From Halomonas lysinitropha (GTDB lineage: Bacteria > Pseudomonadota > Gammaproteobacteria > Pseudomonadales > Halomonadaceae): a stretch of DNA of 64,000 bases. Shown here piece after piece: positions 1-7,708 of this stretch. The stretch is from NCBI RefSeq assembly GCF_902500215.1, contig NZ_CABVOU010000019.1:42152-106151 (forward strand). The letters are read 5' to 3'. The position numbers and the translations under genes are program-made. Every line of letters begins with the position of its first letter. The stretch's first letter is position 1. The notes under the pieces were generated by a model that ran no database searches, was not told the origin of the DNA, and worked only from the letters and a program-made list of their open reading frames with translations.

Positions 1-898
1 GGCTGCCGTTGCAGTCGGAGCTCATGGTAATGCGCTCGGCGGGCACACCGTGCTCGAGCAGGAAGGACACCGCCTCGAAGGCGGAAATGTCCTCCTCGCC
101 GACTTCGTCGAAGGCGGTGACATCCACGCAGGCCTCGAACGCCAGCGCATAGTCGGCCGCCTCCTCGAGCAGGGCACGGTGGCGATTGACGTGGGTGGGA
201 ATCACCTGGTCGGCGGGAATCTCGGTCTCCGCGAGCAGCCGGCGTAGCGGCTCCAGGCCCCGCCGGCCGTCGCCGACGTGGAAGTGGCAGATGCCGCGCT
301 TGCCGGCCAGCATGGCGCCGACACGGGTCTCGCTGACCAGCCGCTCGATCTCGTCCTGGCGGGGCTGGCTGGAGCGATGGTCCGAGATCGCCAGCTCGCC
401 CAGACCGATCACCTCGGGAATCCATGCCAGGTCGCGCTGGAGGTCGCCGGTCAGGGTGGGCGGAGGCACACGATAGGCGCCGGTGTACATGTAGGCCGCG
501 ATGCCCTCGGCGCGCAGCCCGCGCACCTTGGCGAGCAGGTCCGGCGGGGAGCGACTGATGCTGTCGGTGCCGAGCACGCCCACCACGGTGGCGATGCCCA
601 TGGCGGCAATCTCATCGGCGCTGATCTCGGGGCAGCGATTGCCACAGCCCCCTTCGCCGCCACCCCCCGTCACGTGGACGTGCTGGTCGATGAAGGCGGG
701 CACGGCGATGAGATCGCGCGCCTCGATCACCTCGATTGGCCAGCCTGACGGGATTGCCAGGTCACGCCCCAGGGCGGCGATGCGTCCGTCGGCGATCAGG
801 ATATCGGTAGCCGCTACGGCTTCCGGTGCCTGGATACGTCCCACCCGCAGCAGCGTCAGCAACGGCTTGTCGGTCTTTGTTATCAGGCCAGATCCCAT
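1..898 (-). CDS. iadA: Isoaspartyl dipeptidase, C-terminus cut by window edge
   Basis: Hydrolyses beta-aspartyl dipeptides; next to cyanophycin genes its expected substrate is beta-Asp-Arg released by cyanophycinase. The frame runs open to the first base. The N-terminal part has the amidohydrolase metal-binding QHVHVTGGGGEGG signature (His73, His75), and the visible end reaches SSDCNGS, matching the family's catalytic-Asp motif SSDxNGS. Roughly the last quarter of the protein is therefore outside the window. The ATG at 898 overlaps the cphA stop (TGATG), so translation is probably coupled. GGGGEGGCGNRCPE has Cys where many family members have Phe; no effect is claimed. Identification is firm; completeness cannot be judged. 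Confidence 0.9.
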   Translation of the reverse strand, partial: MGSGLITKTDKPLLTLLRVGRIQAPEAVAATDILIADGRIAALGRDLAIPSGWPIEVIEARDLIAVPAFIDQHVHVTGGGGEGGCGNRCPEISADEIAAMGIATVVGVLGTDSISRSPPDLLAKVRGLRAEGIAAYMYTGAYRVPPPTLTGDLQRDLAWIPEVIGLGELAISDHRSSQPRQDEIERLVSETRVGAMLAGKRGICHFHVGDGRRGLEPLRRLLAETEIPADQVIPTHVNRHRALLEEAADYALAFEACVDVTAFDEVGEEDISAFEAVSFLLEHGVPAERITMSSDCNGS

Positions 899-3528
899 CA
901 GGTCGACTCGCCGCCGGATTCGTGCGTAGGCGTGAAGCGCCGGCCGCGGAAGCGCTCGATGGCACCGGCAATGTCGTCGATCAGCAGCACCAGCAGGTCG
1001 CCCTGGCTCGCCTCGTCGAAGGCTCTGTCGACGGCCTGGGCCTCCTCCATGATGATTTCCACGCGGGAGGTGCCGCCCACCGATTCGGCGCCGTCGCGCA
1101 GCAGGCCCGCGGCCTCGCCGGGGGGGCGCCCGCGGGAATCGGTCTCGTAGATATAGACGATGTCATGCATGCGGGCGAGGAGGGTGCCCAGGCTGAACAG
1201 GTCCTCGTCGCGGCGATTTCCCGGGGCACTGGCCACGCTGATGCGCCGGCCGGCGGGGATCCGGCCGACCAGCTCGCTCAGGGCCTCGAGGGCCGGCACG
1301 TTGTGCCCGTAGTCGATGAGAACCTTGACGCCCTCGGCTTCGATGAGATTGGTGCGCCCGGGGTTCTGACCGGGAGTCGGATGGAAGGTGCGCAGGCCCA
1401 TCTGGATATCGGCGACGGAGAGCCCCAGGGCATAGGCCGCGGCACTGGCGGCCAGGGCGTTGGCGACGTTGAAGCTGGCGTGTCCCTCGAAGGTGATCGG
1501 CACGTCCACCACCGGGATCACTTCGGCCTCGACGTGCCCCTGGCGCATCACGATGCGCTCGTTGTGGACGGTAAAGGCCACCCCGTGTTCGCGAACATGC
1601 TGACGGACCGGCCGCGAGTCGGGATCCATGGTGAAGAAGATGCACTCGCCTCGTGCCCACTCCTGGCCGGCAAGGACCCGCGGGTCGTCGGCATTGAGCA
1701 CGGCGGTGCCGCTCTTGCTCACGGCATCGATCACCACCGTCTTGCAGCGTGCCAGTTCGTCCAGGGTGTGGATGTCGTGCTCGCCCAGGTGGTCGCTGGC
1801 GATGTTGAGCAGCACTCCCACATCGCACTCGTCGAAGCCCAGCCCGCGGCGCATGATGCCGCCGCGGGCGACCTCGAGGACGGCGGTCTCGACGGTGGGT
1901 TCGCGCAGCACGATATTCGCCGCCTGAGGGCCGCTGTAGTCGCCGCGCATGATGACATGGTTGTCGATCTCGATGGCGCCGGTACAGGCCATGCCCACGT
2001 TGCGCCCCGCCTGGCGCAGCAGGTGGGAGATCAGGCGCACCGTGGTGGTCTTGCCGTTGGTGCCGGAGACCGCGACGATGGGAATACGCGCGTTGCTCTC
2101 GGGGTCGGGGAACAGCATGTCGACGACATGGTGGCCGACATCGCGACCGATGCCGTGGGTGGGCGAGATATGCATGCGGAACCCGGGGCCGGCATTGACT
2201 TCCACCACCCCGGCGGACTGCTCCTCGAGGGGCCGGCTCAGGGTCTCGGCGAGCAGATCGATGCCGATGATATCGAGGCCCACCAGGCGGGCGATGCGCT
2301 CCGCCGCGTACTTCACCTCGGGATGGACATCATCGGTCACGTCGGTGGCCGTGCCGCCCGTGCTCAGGTTGGCGGTGGGCTTGAGATAGACGATCTCGTC
2401 CTTCGGAATCACGCTCTGCAGGGTCAGGTTCTGCTGGTCGAGCATTCGCTCGGACTGCTCGTCGAGCTGTATCTGGGTGAGCAGGTTCTCGTGGCCGACG
2501 CCGCGCCGCGGGTCCTGATTTTCCCTCTCGACCAGGGCCTGCAGGCTGGTGACCCCATCGCCGACCACATGGGCCGGGCGGCGCCTGGCGGCGGCCACGA
2601 GCTTGCCGTCGATGACCAGCAGGCGATGGTCCTCGCCGTGGATATATTGCTCGACGATCACCGAGGGATTGCGGTGCGAGGCGATCTCGAAGGCCTCGCG
2701 CAGGGCGTGGTCATCCTCGATGTTGGTGCTCACACCGCGGCCGTGGTTGCCGATCAGGGGCTTGGTCGCCACCGGATAGCCGATGTAGCGCGCCGCCTCG
2801 AGCGCCTCCTCGAAGGAGCTGCACACCTGCCCGCGGGGTACCGGTATGCCGGCATCGCCGAGGATCTGCTTGGTCCAGTCCTTGTCGTCGGCAATGCTGT
2901 AGCCGATCAGGTCAGTCTGGCAGGTCACCGTGGCCTGGATGCGCTTCTGGCGATGGCCATGCCCCAGCTGGATGTAGCTGCTGTCCTCGCTGAGGCGGGT
3001 GGATGGGATGTCGCGACGCACGGCGGCCGCCACGATGGAGGCCGTGGAGGGCCCCAGCATGTGGTCGTCGCGCACCTGCCGGAGGCGGTCGAGAATCGCT
3101 TCCAGGTCGATCTCATCGTCGTTGAACAGCCGCGTGACGAGATCCACCGCCTCGACCCCGGCTGCCAGGCCGCAGGCTTCGTCGCGGTAGCGGTAGATCA
3201 CGTTGTAGATGCCAGTCTCGTAGGAGTCGATGGTCTTGCCGTAGCCCACCGAGAAGCCGATCAGGTTCTGCAGCTCGATGGCTACGTGCTCGACCACATG
3301 GCCGGCCCAGGTGCCGCGCTCCAGGCGCTCCAGGAAGCCGCCGGGGCGGCCTACCGAGCAGCGGTGTTCCTGCAGGCTGGGCATCAGGGTGGTGAGGCGC
3401 CCGACGATGCCGGGAACGGTGTCGCTGGGTCGCTCCTCCAACTCGCCGATGTCCAGACGCATGAAGATGGCCTGGTAGCGGCTGTAGTAGTTGGGGCCGC
3501 GGAGGGCACGGTGCTGAAGAATGTTCAT
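898..3528 (-). CDS. cphA: Cyanophycin synthetase
   Basis: Makes cyanophycin (multi-L-arginyl-poly-L-aspartate) from Asp, Arg and ATP in the cytoplasm. The 876-residue length is usual for CphA. Order: N-terminal domain to about residue 200; ATP-grasp domain about 210-470 with NHGRGVSTNI and EVNAGPGFRMH; Mur-ligase-like domain with P-loop GTNGKTTT at 489-496 and a C-terminal ligase domain from about 700. The start overlaps the cphB stop in an ATGA and the end overlaps iadA, giving one operon cphB-cphA-iadA. Cyanophycin is a nitrogen, carbon and energy store, so the operon fits an organism that stores nitrogen when it is plentiful. No frameshift or missing motif was seen. Confidence 0.96.
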   Translation of the reverse strand: MNILQHRALRGPNYYSRYQAIFMRLDIGELEERPSDTVPGIVGRLTTLMPSLQEHRCSVGRPGGFLERLERGTWAGHVVEHVAIELQNLIGFSVGYGKTIDSYETGIYNVIYRYRDEACGLAAGVEAVDLVTRLFNDDEIDLEAILDRLRQVRDDHMLGPSTASIVAAAVRRDIPSTRLSEDSSYIQLGHGHRQKRIQATVTCQTDLIGYSIADDKDWTKQILGDAGIPVPRGQVCSSFEEALEAARYIGYPVATKPLIGNHGRGVSTNIEDDHALREAFEIASHRNPSVIVEQYIHGEDHRLLVIDGKLVAAARRRPAHVVGDGVTSLQALVERENQDPRRGVGHENLLTQIQLDEQSERMLDQQNLTLQSVIPKDEIVYLKPTANLSTGGTATDVTDDVHPEVKYAAERIARLVGLDIIGIDLLAETLSRPLEEQSAGVVEVNAGPGFRMHISPTHGIGRDVGHHVVDMLFPDPESNARIPIVAVSGTNGKTTTVRLISHLLRQAGRNVGMACTGAIEIDNHVIMRGDYSGPQAANIVLREPTVETAVLEVARGGIMRRGLGFDECDVGVLLNIASDHLGEHDIHTLDELARCKTVVIDAVSKSGTAVLNADDPRVLAGQEWARGECIFFTMDPDSRPVRQHVREHGVAFTVHNERIVMRQGHVEAEVIPVVDVPITFEGHASFNVANALAASAAAYALGLSVADIQMGLRTFHPTPGQNPGRTNLIEAEGVKVLIDYGHNVPALEALSELVGRIPAGRRISVASAPGNRRDEDLFSLGTLLARMHDIVYIYETDSRGRPPGEAAGLLRDGAESVGGTSRVEIIMEEAQAVDRAFDEASQGDLLVLLIDDIAGAIERFRGRRFTPTHESGGEST

Positions 3529-4385
3529 TGGGACTCCGCCAGTAGTGAGCCGAGCGCATCGGGAACGAGATAGCGTCGCGCTTCGATGTCGAACCCATGG
3601 CCGCTGACCAGCGCATGGAGGATCATGTGCTCGATGGCCACCGGTTCGCCCATGGACAGGCCGGCGATATTCGAGCTCGCCAGGTCGCGACTGTCGATGA
3701 GGATGACATGCCCGGGCCCGATGGCCTCGAGAATGCCGTGGGGGTGGATGATCACGCCGGCATCCTCTCCCAGGCCCACCCCGAGGTGTTCCGGGTTGCT
3801 GGCCCCGACTTCCATCAGGCGCGTGAAGCGTCCACGCTCGAGGAAGTGGCTATCGATGATCAGGCCATCGACCAGTCCCAGGCCGAGGGTCATGTTGACG
3901 GCGCCCTTGCGCAGGGCATCGGCAGCAGCGCCATTGTAGATCATGGTGCCCGGCATGGCCGCCGCCCCGGCACTGGTGCCGGCCACCACCGCGCCGTCGT
4001 CGAGGCGTTCGCGGATAGCCGTGAGAACCCGGGAGCCCCCCAGGACATTGGTCAGGCGCAGCTGGTCACCGCCGCTGAAAAAGATCACGCCGCTCTGCTC
4101 GATCAGTCGCACGGTATCGGTGTCGGCGGCCTGCTGGCGATCCTGTATCTCCAGCGAATGGACACGGCTGGCGCCCAGGCGGGAGAAGGCCGCTTCGTAT
4201 TCGGGCAGGACCTGGTCGGGTATGCTGCTGGCCGTGGCGATGACCGCAACCTCGTGGTTGCCCGCCGGAGCCAGGGCGAAGACCCGTCTGAGGATCTCGA
4301 GATCGGATGTCTTGTCCTCGGCACCGCCAATGGCCACAAGGGTGCCGGATGCCGAGGAGGATGCCGTGGAGGGTGGCGAGGTCAT
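3525..4385 (-). CDS. cphB: Cyanophycinase
   Basis: Serine peptidase of the S51 family that cuts cyanophycin to beta-Asp-Arg dipeptides. The 286-residue protein has IAIGG-like sequence near residue 18, FFSGGDQLRL at 102-110 and the nucleophile elbow AGTSAGAAAM with Ser138 as predicted nucleophile. The ATG at 4385 is chosen because GAAAGGATT lies just upstream; an in-frame upstream start at 4454 has no comparable ribosome site and adds 23 unlikely residues. It is the first gene of the cphB-cphA-iadA operon and overlaps cphA by 4 nt. No signal peptide, so an intracellular form that mobilises stored polymer is expected. Confidence 0.94.
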   Translation of the reverse strand: MTSPPSTASSSASGTLVAIGGAEDKTSDLEILRRVFALAPAGNHEVAVIATASSIPDQVLPEYEAAFSRLGASRVHSLEIQDRQQAADTDTVRLIEQSGVIFFSGGDQLRLTNVLGGSRVLTAIRERLDDGAVVAGTSAGAAAMPGTMIYNGAAADALRKGAVNMTLGLGLVDGLIIDSHFLERGRFTRLMEVGASNPEHLGVGLGEDAGVIIHPHGILEAIGPGHVILIDSRDLASSNIAGLSMGEPVAIEHMILHALVSGHGFDIEARRYLVPDALGSLLAESQ

Positions 4386-4484
4386 AATCCTTTCGTCGCT
4401 CAGCGACGCTGTTGAGAAATGCGGAAGTGGAATCTGTGCATGTAACGCTTCCAACGGCGCGGTGCTTGCCGCCTACACTTTCTC

Positions 4485-4540
4485 TTATAACAGGCATCCT
4501 TGTGCGTGGCACGTTATCGCTGACGCGCGGGCAGCGATAA
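4485..4540 (-). promoter_or_regulatory. Candidate cph operon promoter with inverted-repeat operator
   Basis: On the minus strand a -10-like TTATAA (4485-4490) lies about 100 bp upstream of cphB. A perfect 9-bp-arm inverted repeat, TTATCGCTG (4514-4522) and CAGCGATAA (4532-4540) with a 9-nt spacer, is centred near -49. There is no good -35 at 4508-4513 (CGTGCC), as expected for an activator-dependent promoter. The binding protein is unknown. No T-run follows either arm, so this is unlikely to be a terminator. Confidence 0.45.
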
Positions 4541-4605
4541 GGGGCAAATCGACATCGCTGCTCGCTGAAGGCGCCAGCGTGTTCGATCCGTGGCTGGTAT
4601 CGGTG

Positions 4606-4899
4606 TCAACCGGTCAATCTTGCCACCAGGTAGCTACCGGCGATCAACGCCAGCGTCAGTATTACCAGGCCCACGAAGGTGCCCTTCCAGGCAGGGGTGG
4701 CGGCGCGCAGATTGAGGTAGACCATCAGCAGCCGCTGGGCCTTGAAGCCGGTGGCGGCAATCACCAGCCCCGCCGACCAGAGTGGCAGCGATTGCCAGTC
4801 GTCCTGGTCGAGACGCGCCGAGACCATCGAGAGTACCGTCAGGGCCATCAGCAGGGCCCAGGTCATCAGCAGGCGACGGGTGCCGGGCAGCGATGTCAT
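4606..4899 (-). CDS. norF: NorF-like cytochrome c oxidase subunit IV family protein
   Basis: Small membrane protein (97 residues) with about three hydrophobic segments and the FKAQRLLMVYLNLR region typical of prokaryotic subunit-IV/NorF proteins. NorF is associated with nitric oxide reductase assembly or function in denitrifiers. It lies 54 bp after norE in the same orientation, completing a set of membrane protein, NorE and NorF. The catalytic norCB genes are not in the window, so the link to nitric oxide reductase rests on family and on the nitrate-respiration context. A subunit IV of an aerobic oxidase is less likely because no oxidase genes are adjacent. Confidence 0.72.
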   Translation of the reverse strand: MTSLPGTRRLLMTWALLMALTVLSMVSARLDQDDWQSLPLWSAGLVIAATGFKAQRLLMVYLNLRAATPAWKGTFVGLVILTLALIAGSYLVARLTG

Positions 4900-4953
4900 A
4901 CGGCCTCCGAGTCAGCGCAGTAGAGGGCCCGCATCGTCATAGGTAGCGAGCCC

Positions 4954-5523
4954 TCAGCGCAACAGATAGAGCAGCGGGTAGAGCAGGATCCAGATCAGGT
5001 CGACCATGTGCCAGAAGGCGGCGGCGGTCTCCACGTTCTCGGTGGTGGTTCGCCAGGTCACCAGTGCCAGCAGTGCCAGACCGAACAGCACATGGGCGAA
5101 GTGGAAGGCGGTGAGCCCGTAGTAGAAGCCGAAGAAGGCGTTGGTCTCGGGGGTGATGCCGGCGGCGAACTTGCTTGAATACTCGACTACCTTGATGACC
5201 CCGAACAGCACGCCCAGCGCCATGGCGGCGGCCAACCACTGGCGGGCCCTGCGGATCCGTGCGGCGCTGACAGCCTCCACGGCCAGCGCCACGCAGAGTC
5301 CGCTGGTCAGCAGCACCAGGGTGTTGAGCCCGCCCATCAGTGGATCGAGCTCGCGCTGGGAAGCATCGAAGAGGGCCGTCGCCGACACCCGTTCCGCGGC
5401 ATAGAGGGCGAAGAAGGCGCTGAAGACCAGCATCTCGCTGAGAATCAGCACCCACATCAGCGGGTTGCCGGGCAGTGCCGAGAGGGGCCCCCACCCGGGG
5501 TTGGGCAACTTGCGTTCGTTCAT
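4954..5523 (-). CDS. norE: NorE-like cytochrome c oxidase subunit III family protein
   Basis: 189-residue integral membrane protein with five hydrophobic segments and the subunit-III signature region FFGFYYGLTAFHFAHVLFG followed by FWHMVDLIWILLYPLLYLL. Short, stand-alone subunit-III homologues of this kind are NorE (NorQDEF family), which supports nitric oxide reductase activity. The start overlaps the stop of the upstream membrane-protein gene (ATGA), and norF follows. A candidate FNR/DNR box and -10 precede the first gene of the unit, as expected for anaerobic or NO-responsive expression. The catalytic NorB and NorC are not here. Confidence 0.8.
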   Translation of the reverse strand: MNERKLPNPGWGPLSALPGNPLMWVLILSEMLVFSAFFALYAAERVSATALFDASQRELDPLMGGLNTLVLLTSGLCVALAVEAVSAARIRRARQWLAAAMALGVLFGVIKVVEYSSKFAAGITPETNAFFGFYYGLTAFHFAHVLFGLALLALVTWRTTTENVETAAAFWHMVDLIWILLYPLLYLLR

Positions 5524-5960
5524 CCGTCCGCCAGGGTCACCCGCGCGCCGCCGAATGCCAGGCTGCGCGGGTTGGTCACCGGCTGGTTGGAGGTCAGGCG
5601 GGTGATGCCCACGCCGCAGCGTGCCACCATCCAGATCAGGCAGGCGGTGAAATAGATATAGCCCAGCGCCCAGGGTGCCACGGCCGGGGCTCCCGCAAAG
5701 CCCAGCAACTGCCAGGTGGCAACGAAGAGGCCGCCGCCCAGCATGCCCAGCCAGAAGGTGCGGATCTGGAACTGCAGGTGGCTCTGTACCCAGGGCTCGG
5801 CGTTGCGACGCTTGAGGTGGGCGATAAGCACGCCGACGGGGGCGGTGACCACGGCCAGCACGCTGCCCAGGAAGAGCATGTAGACGACAATGGCCGCGCC
5901 GCGGCCGCGGGCGGCCTTGTCGAGGTGATCGGCGGCAGGAGAGGCCTGGAGAGTGGACAT
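5520..5960 (-). CDS. DUF4870-like small integral membrane protein
   Basis: 146-residue predicted membrane protein with about four hydrophobic stretches and the RNAEPWVQSHLQFQIRTFW segment that resembles the DUF4870/Tic20-like family. Function unknown. The start at 5960 is preferred because GAGGATCCGCC precedes it; longer upstream starts would run through the promoter. It is the first gene of a unit with norE and norF (4-nt overlap with norE). A DNR/FNR-type site and a -10 box sit upstream, suggesting co-regulation with denitrification. It may act with NorE/NorF in the membrane, but that is only positional inference. Confidence 0.7.
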   Translation of the reverse strand: MSTLQASPAADHLDKAARGRGAAIVVYMLFLGSVLAVVTAPVGVLIAHLKRRNAEPWVQSHLQFQIRTFWLGMLGGGLFVATWQLLGFAGAPAVAPWALGYIYFTACLIWMVARCGVGITRLTSNQPVTNPRSLAFGGARVTLADG

Positions 5961-6023
5961 GGCGGATCCTCGCTTGGCAGTTGGCCGGCGCTGGGGCCGA
6001 CCTAATGATGCATTACAGATGCT

Positions 6024-6065
6024 ACTATATCGCGAGAAGTTGCGAGAAGCCTTGGCCTGGATCAA
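6024..6065 (-). promoter_or_regulatory. FNR/DNR-type promoter of the norE-norF unit
   Basis: TTGGC-CTGG-ATCAA at 6052-6065 matches 8 of 10 positions of the FNR-family box TTGAT-N4-ATCAA. Read on the minus strand, a -10-like TATAGT lies at 6024-6029, placing the box centre near -41.5 of an inferred start around 6017, the usual class II activator position. The leader to the ATG at 5960 would be about 57 nt. Confidence 0.6.
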
Positions 6066-6085
6066 GTCACCCCCGCCGAAAACGA

Positions 6086-6110
6086 GAATGCCACCCGGTA
6101 GGTGGCATTC
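6086..6110 (-). terminator. Rho-independent terminator after narK1
   Basis: Perfect 10-bp stem GAATGCCACC (6086-6095) with GGTGGCATTC (6101-6110) and a 5-nt loop. On the minus strand it is followed by TCGTTTTC, and it lies 20 bp past the narK1 stop. It separates narK1 from the promoter of the following nor accessory unit. Confidence 0.75.
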
Positions 6111-6130
6111 CGTCTTTGCAGCACGCGATG

Positions 6131-7483
6131 TCACTCCTCGGTCTTCTGGGTCCTTCTGCGTTCGGCATACTGTTCCGCAGGTCCCTGGATCTCGGGCAGG
6201 TAGCGATAGCGCTCTTCCCCGAGTTCGGGAACCCTCTGGCGCTCCATGCGGCGGATGGCACCGTGCATCCAGGCCAGGGAAACCGCCACCAGCACGAACA
6301 GCACCATGTAGGAACTCGTCCAGATGCCGGTGATATCGAGCACGGCGCCGAACATTATCGGCAGGAAGAAGCCGCCCAGGCCGCCGATCATGCCGACCAG
6401 GCCGCCCACTGAGCCAACATTCTCGGGATAGTAGACCGGGATGTGCTTATAGACAGCGGCCTTGCCCAGCGACATGAAGAAGCCCAGTAGCACGGTGAGG
6501 ACCACCACGGCCCATAGCGGCAGGATCATGGTGAACGCGATCTCGCCCTCCTTGCCCTGGATGACGTAGCTTGTCTCGGGATAGGCAAGGAAGAATAGAC
6601 ACACCAGCGAGGCAATGAAGGTCAGGTACATGATCGCCCGTGCGCCATAGCGATCGGACATCCACCCGCCGAGGGCGCGAAACACACTGGCCGGCAAGGT
6701 GTAGAGGGCCGCTAAGGTACCCGCCACGGCGATACTGACGTCGTAGGCGCCGACGTAGTAGCGGGGCAGGTAGGAGGCCAGGGCGACGAAGGCGCCGAAC
6801 ACGAAGAAATAGTACAGAGCGAAGCGCCAGACCTGGAGGTGTTTGAGCGGCTCCAACTGTTCTCGGGTGGAGGTACTCTTGCCACCTTGGCCGCGCCGCG
6901 AGAGGGTCAGCGGATCCTCCTTGGAGAAGACCCAGAAGCCCACGGCGACCACGGTCAGCACGATGGCGTAGACCACTGCGGTCTGTTCCCAGCCCAGTGC
7001 CACCAGCAGGAAGGGCGCGGCGAAGTTGGTCACCGCGGCACCGGCGTTGCCGGCGCCAAAGATGCCCAGCGCGGTGCCCTGCTTCTCCTTCTCGAACCAG
7101 TAGGAGGTGTAGGCGATGCCGACAATGAAGGAGCCGCCCGCCAGGCCCACGCCGAGCGCCGCGACCAGGAACATGGCGTAGGATTCGACGTAGGAGAGCA
7201 TGAATACACAGGCCGCGGTGATCAGCATCAGCAGGCTGAAGACGCGGCGACCGCCGAACTGTTCGGTCCAGATGCCCAGGAAGATTCGGCTGATGGAGCC
7301 GGTCAGGATCGGCGTGGCCACCAGGATGCCGAACTGGGTCTCGCTGAGGCCCAGGTCCTGCTGGATCTGCACACCGATGATGGAAAAGATCGTCCACACC
7401 GCGAAGCAGGTAGTGAACGCCAGCGTACTCAATGTCAGGGCCCGGTACTGCTGGGGTCGGGTTACCCCCTCGAGATGTTGCAT
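6131..7483 (-). CDS. narK: NarK/NNP-family nitrate transporter (NarK1 type)
   Basis: Major-facilitator protein of 450 residues with 12 predicted membrane segments. It has the nitrate-porter motif LGIFGAGNAGAAVTNF in the first half and GMIGGLGGFFLPIMFG in the second, both glycine-rich signatures of nitrate/nitrite porters. It imports nitrate with protons or exchanges nitrate for nitrite; the shorter single-repeat type is usually called NarK1, but the mechanism cannot be proved from sequence. AAGGAGG lies just before the ATG at 7483. A perfect FNR box lies 67-80 bp upstream of the ATG, and a strong terminator follows. It is one of four NarK-like proteins in this island. Confidence 0.92.
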   Translation of the reverse strand: MQHLEGVTRPQQYRALTLSTLAFTTCFAVWTIFSIIGVQIQQDLGLSETQFGILVATPILTGSISRIFLGIWTEQFGGRRVFSLLMLITAACVFMLSYVESYAMFLVAALGVGLAGGSFIVGIAYTSYWFEKEKQGTALGIFGAGNAGAAVTNFAAPFLLVALGWEQTAVVYAIVLTVVAVGFWVFSKEDPLTLSRRGQGGKSTSTREQLEPLKHLQVWRFALYYFFVFGAFVALASYLPRYYVGAYDVSIAVAGTLAALYTLPASVFRALGGWMSDRYGARAIMYLTFIASLVCLFFLAYPETSYVIQGKEGEIAFTMILPLWAVVVLTVLLGFFMSLGKAAVYKHIPVYYPENVGSVGGLVGMIGGLGGFFLPIMFGAVLDITGIWTSSYMVLFVLVAVSLAWMHGAIRRMERQRVPELGEERYRYLPEIQGPAEQYAERRRTQKTEE

Positions 7484-7549
7484 GTCGTGCCTCCTTCACT
7501 GGTGCATGAAGTATCGTCTTACAGACTGTCAGGCTTGGTGACGTCATGA

Positions 7550-7563
7550 TTGATATGCATCAA
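7550..7563 (-). promoter_or_regulatory. Perfect FNR/ANR box upstream of narK1
   Basis: TTGATATGCATCAA matches the FNR-family consensus TTGAT-N4-ATCAA at all ten positions. Placed at -41.5 it would give a transcription start near 7515 and a 32-nt leader before the narK1 ATG. The -10 hexamer in that position is weak. Confidence 0.78.
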
Positions 7564-7708
7564 GTCTTTCTGCCACTACCTCTTGAGAAATCCTTTCTAA
7601 CCCTCTGGTGGTAGATCTCCTGGATAGGCGCCCATGACATGCAGAGCGCAACGCCTTAAGACGCAGCGACCCGGACAGTCGTTGAGCCGCCCGGGCCGGG
7701 TGAGGTCT

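Noticed and set aside
826..3573. Very long open frame opposite cphA on the plus strand
   Set aside because: It is the antisense shadow of a high-G+C gene; no ribosome site, no domain, and cphA on the other strand is unmistakable.
4514..4540. Terminator after norF
   Set aside because: Arms are 9 bp apart with no T-run after them, and the position just upstream of a cphB -10 better fits an operator.
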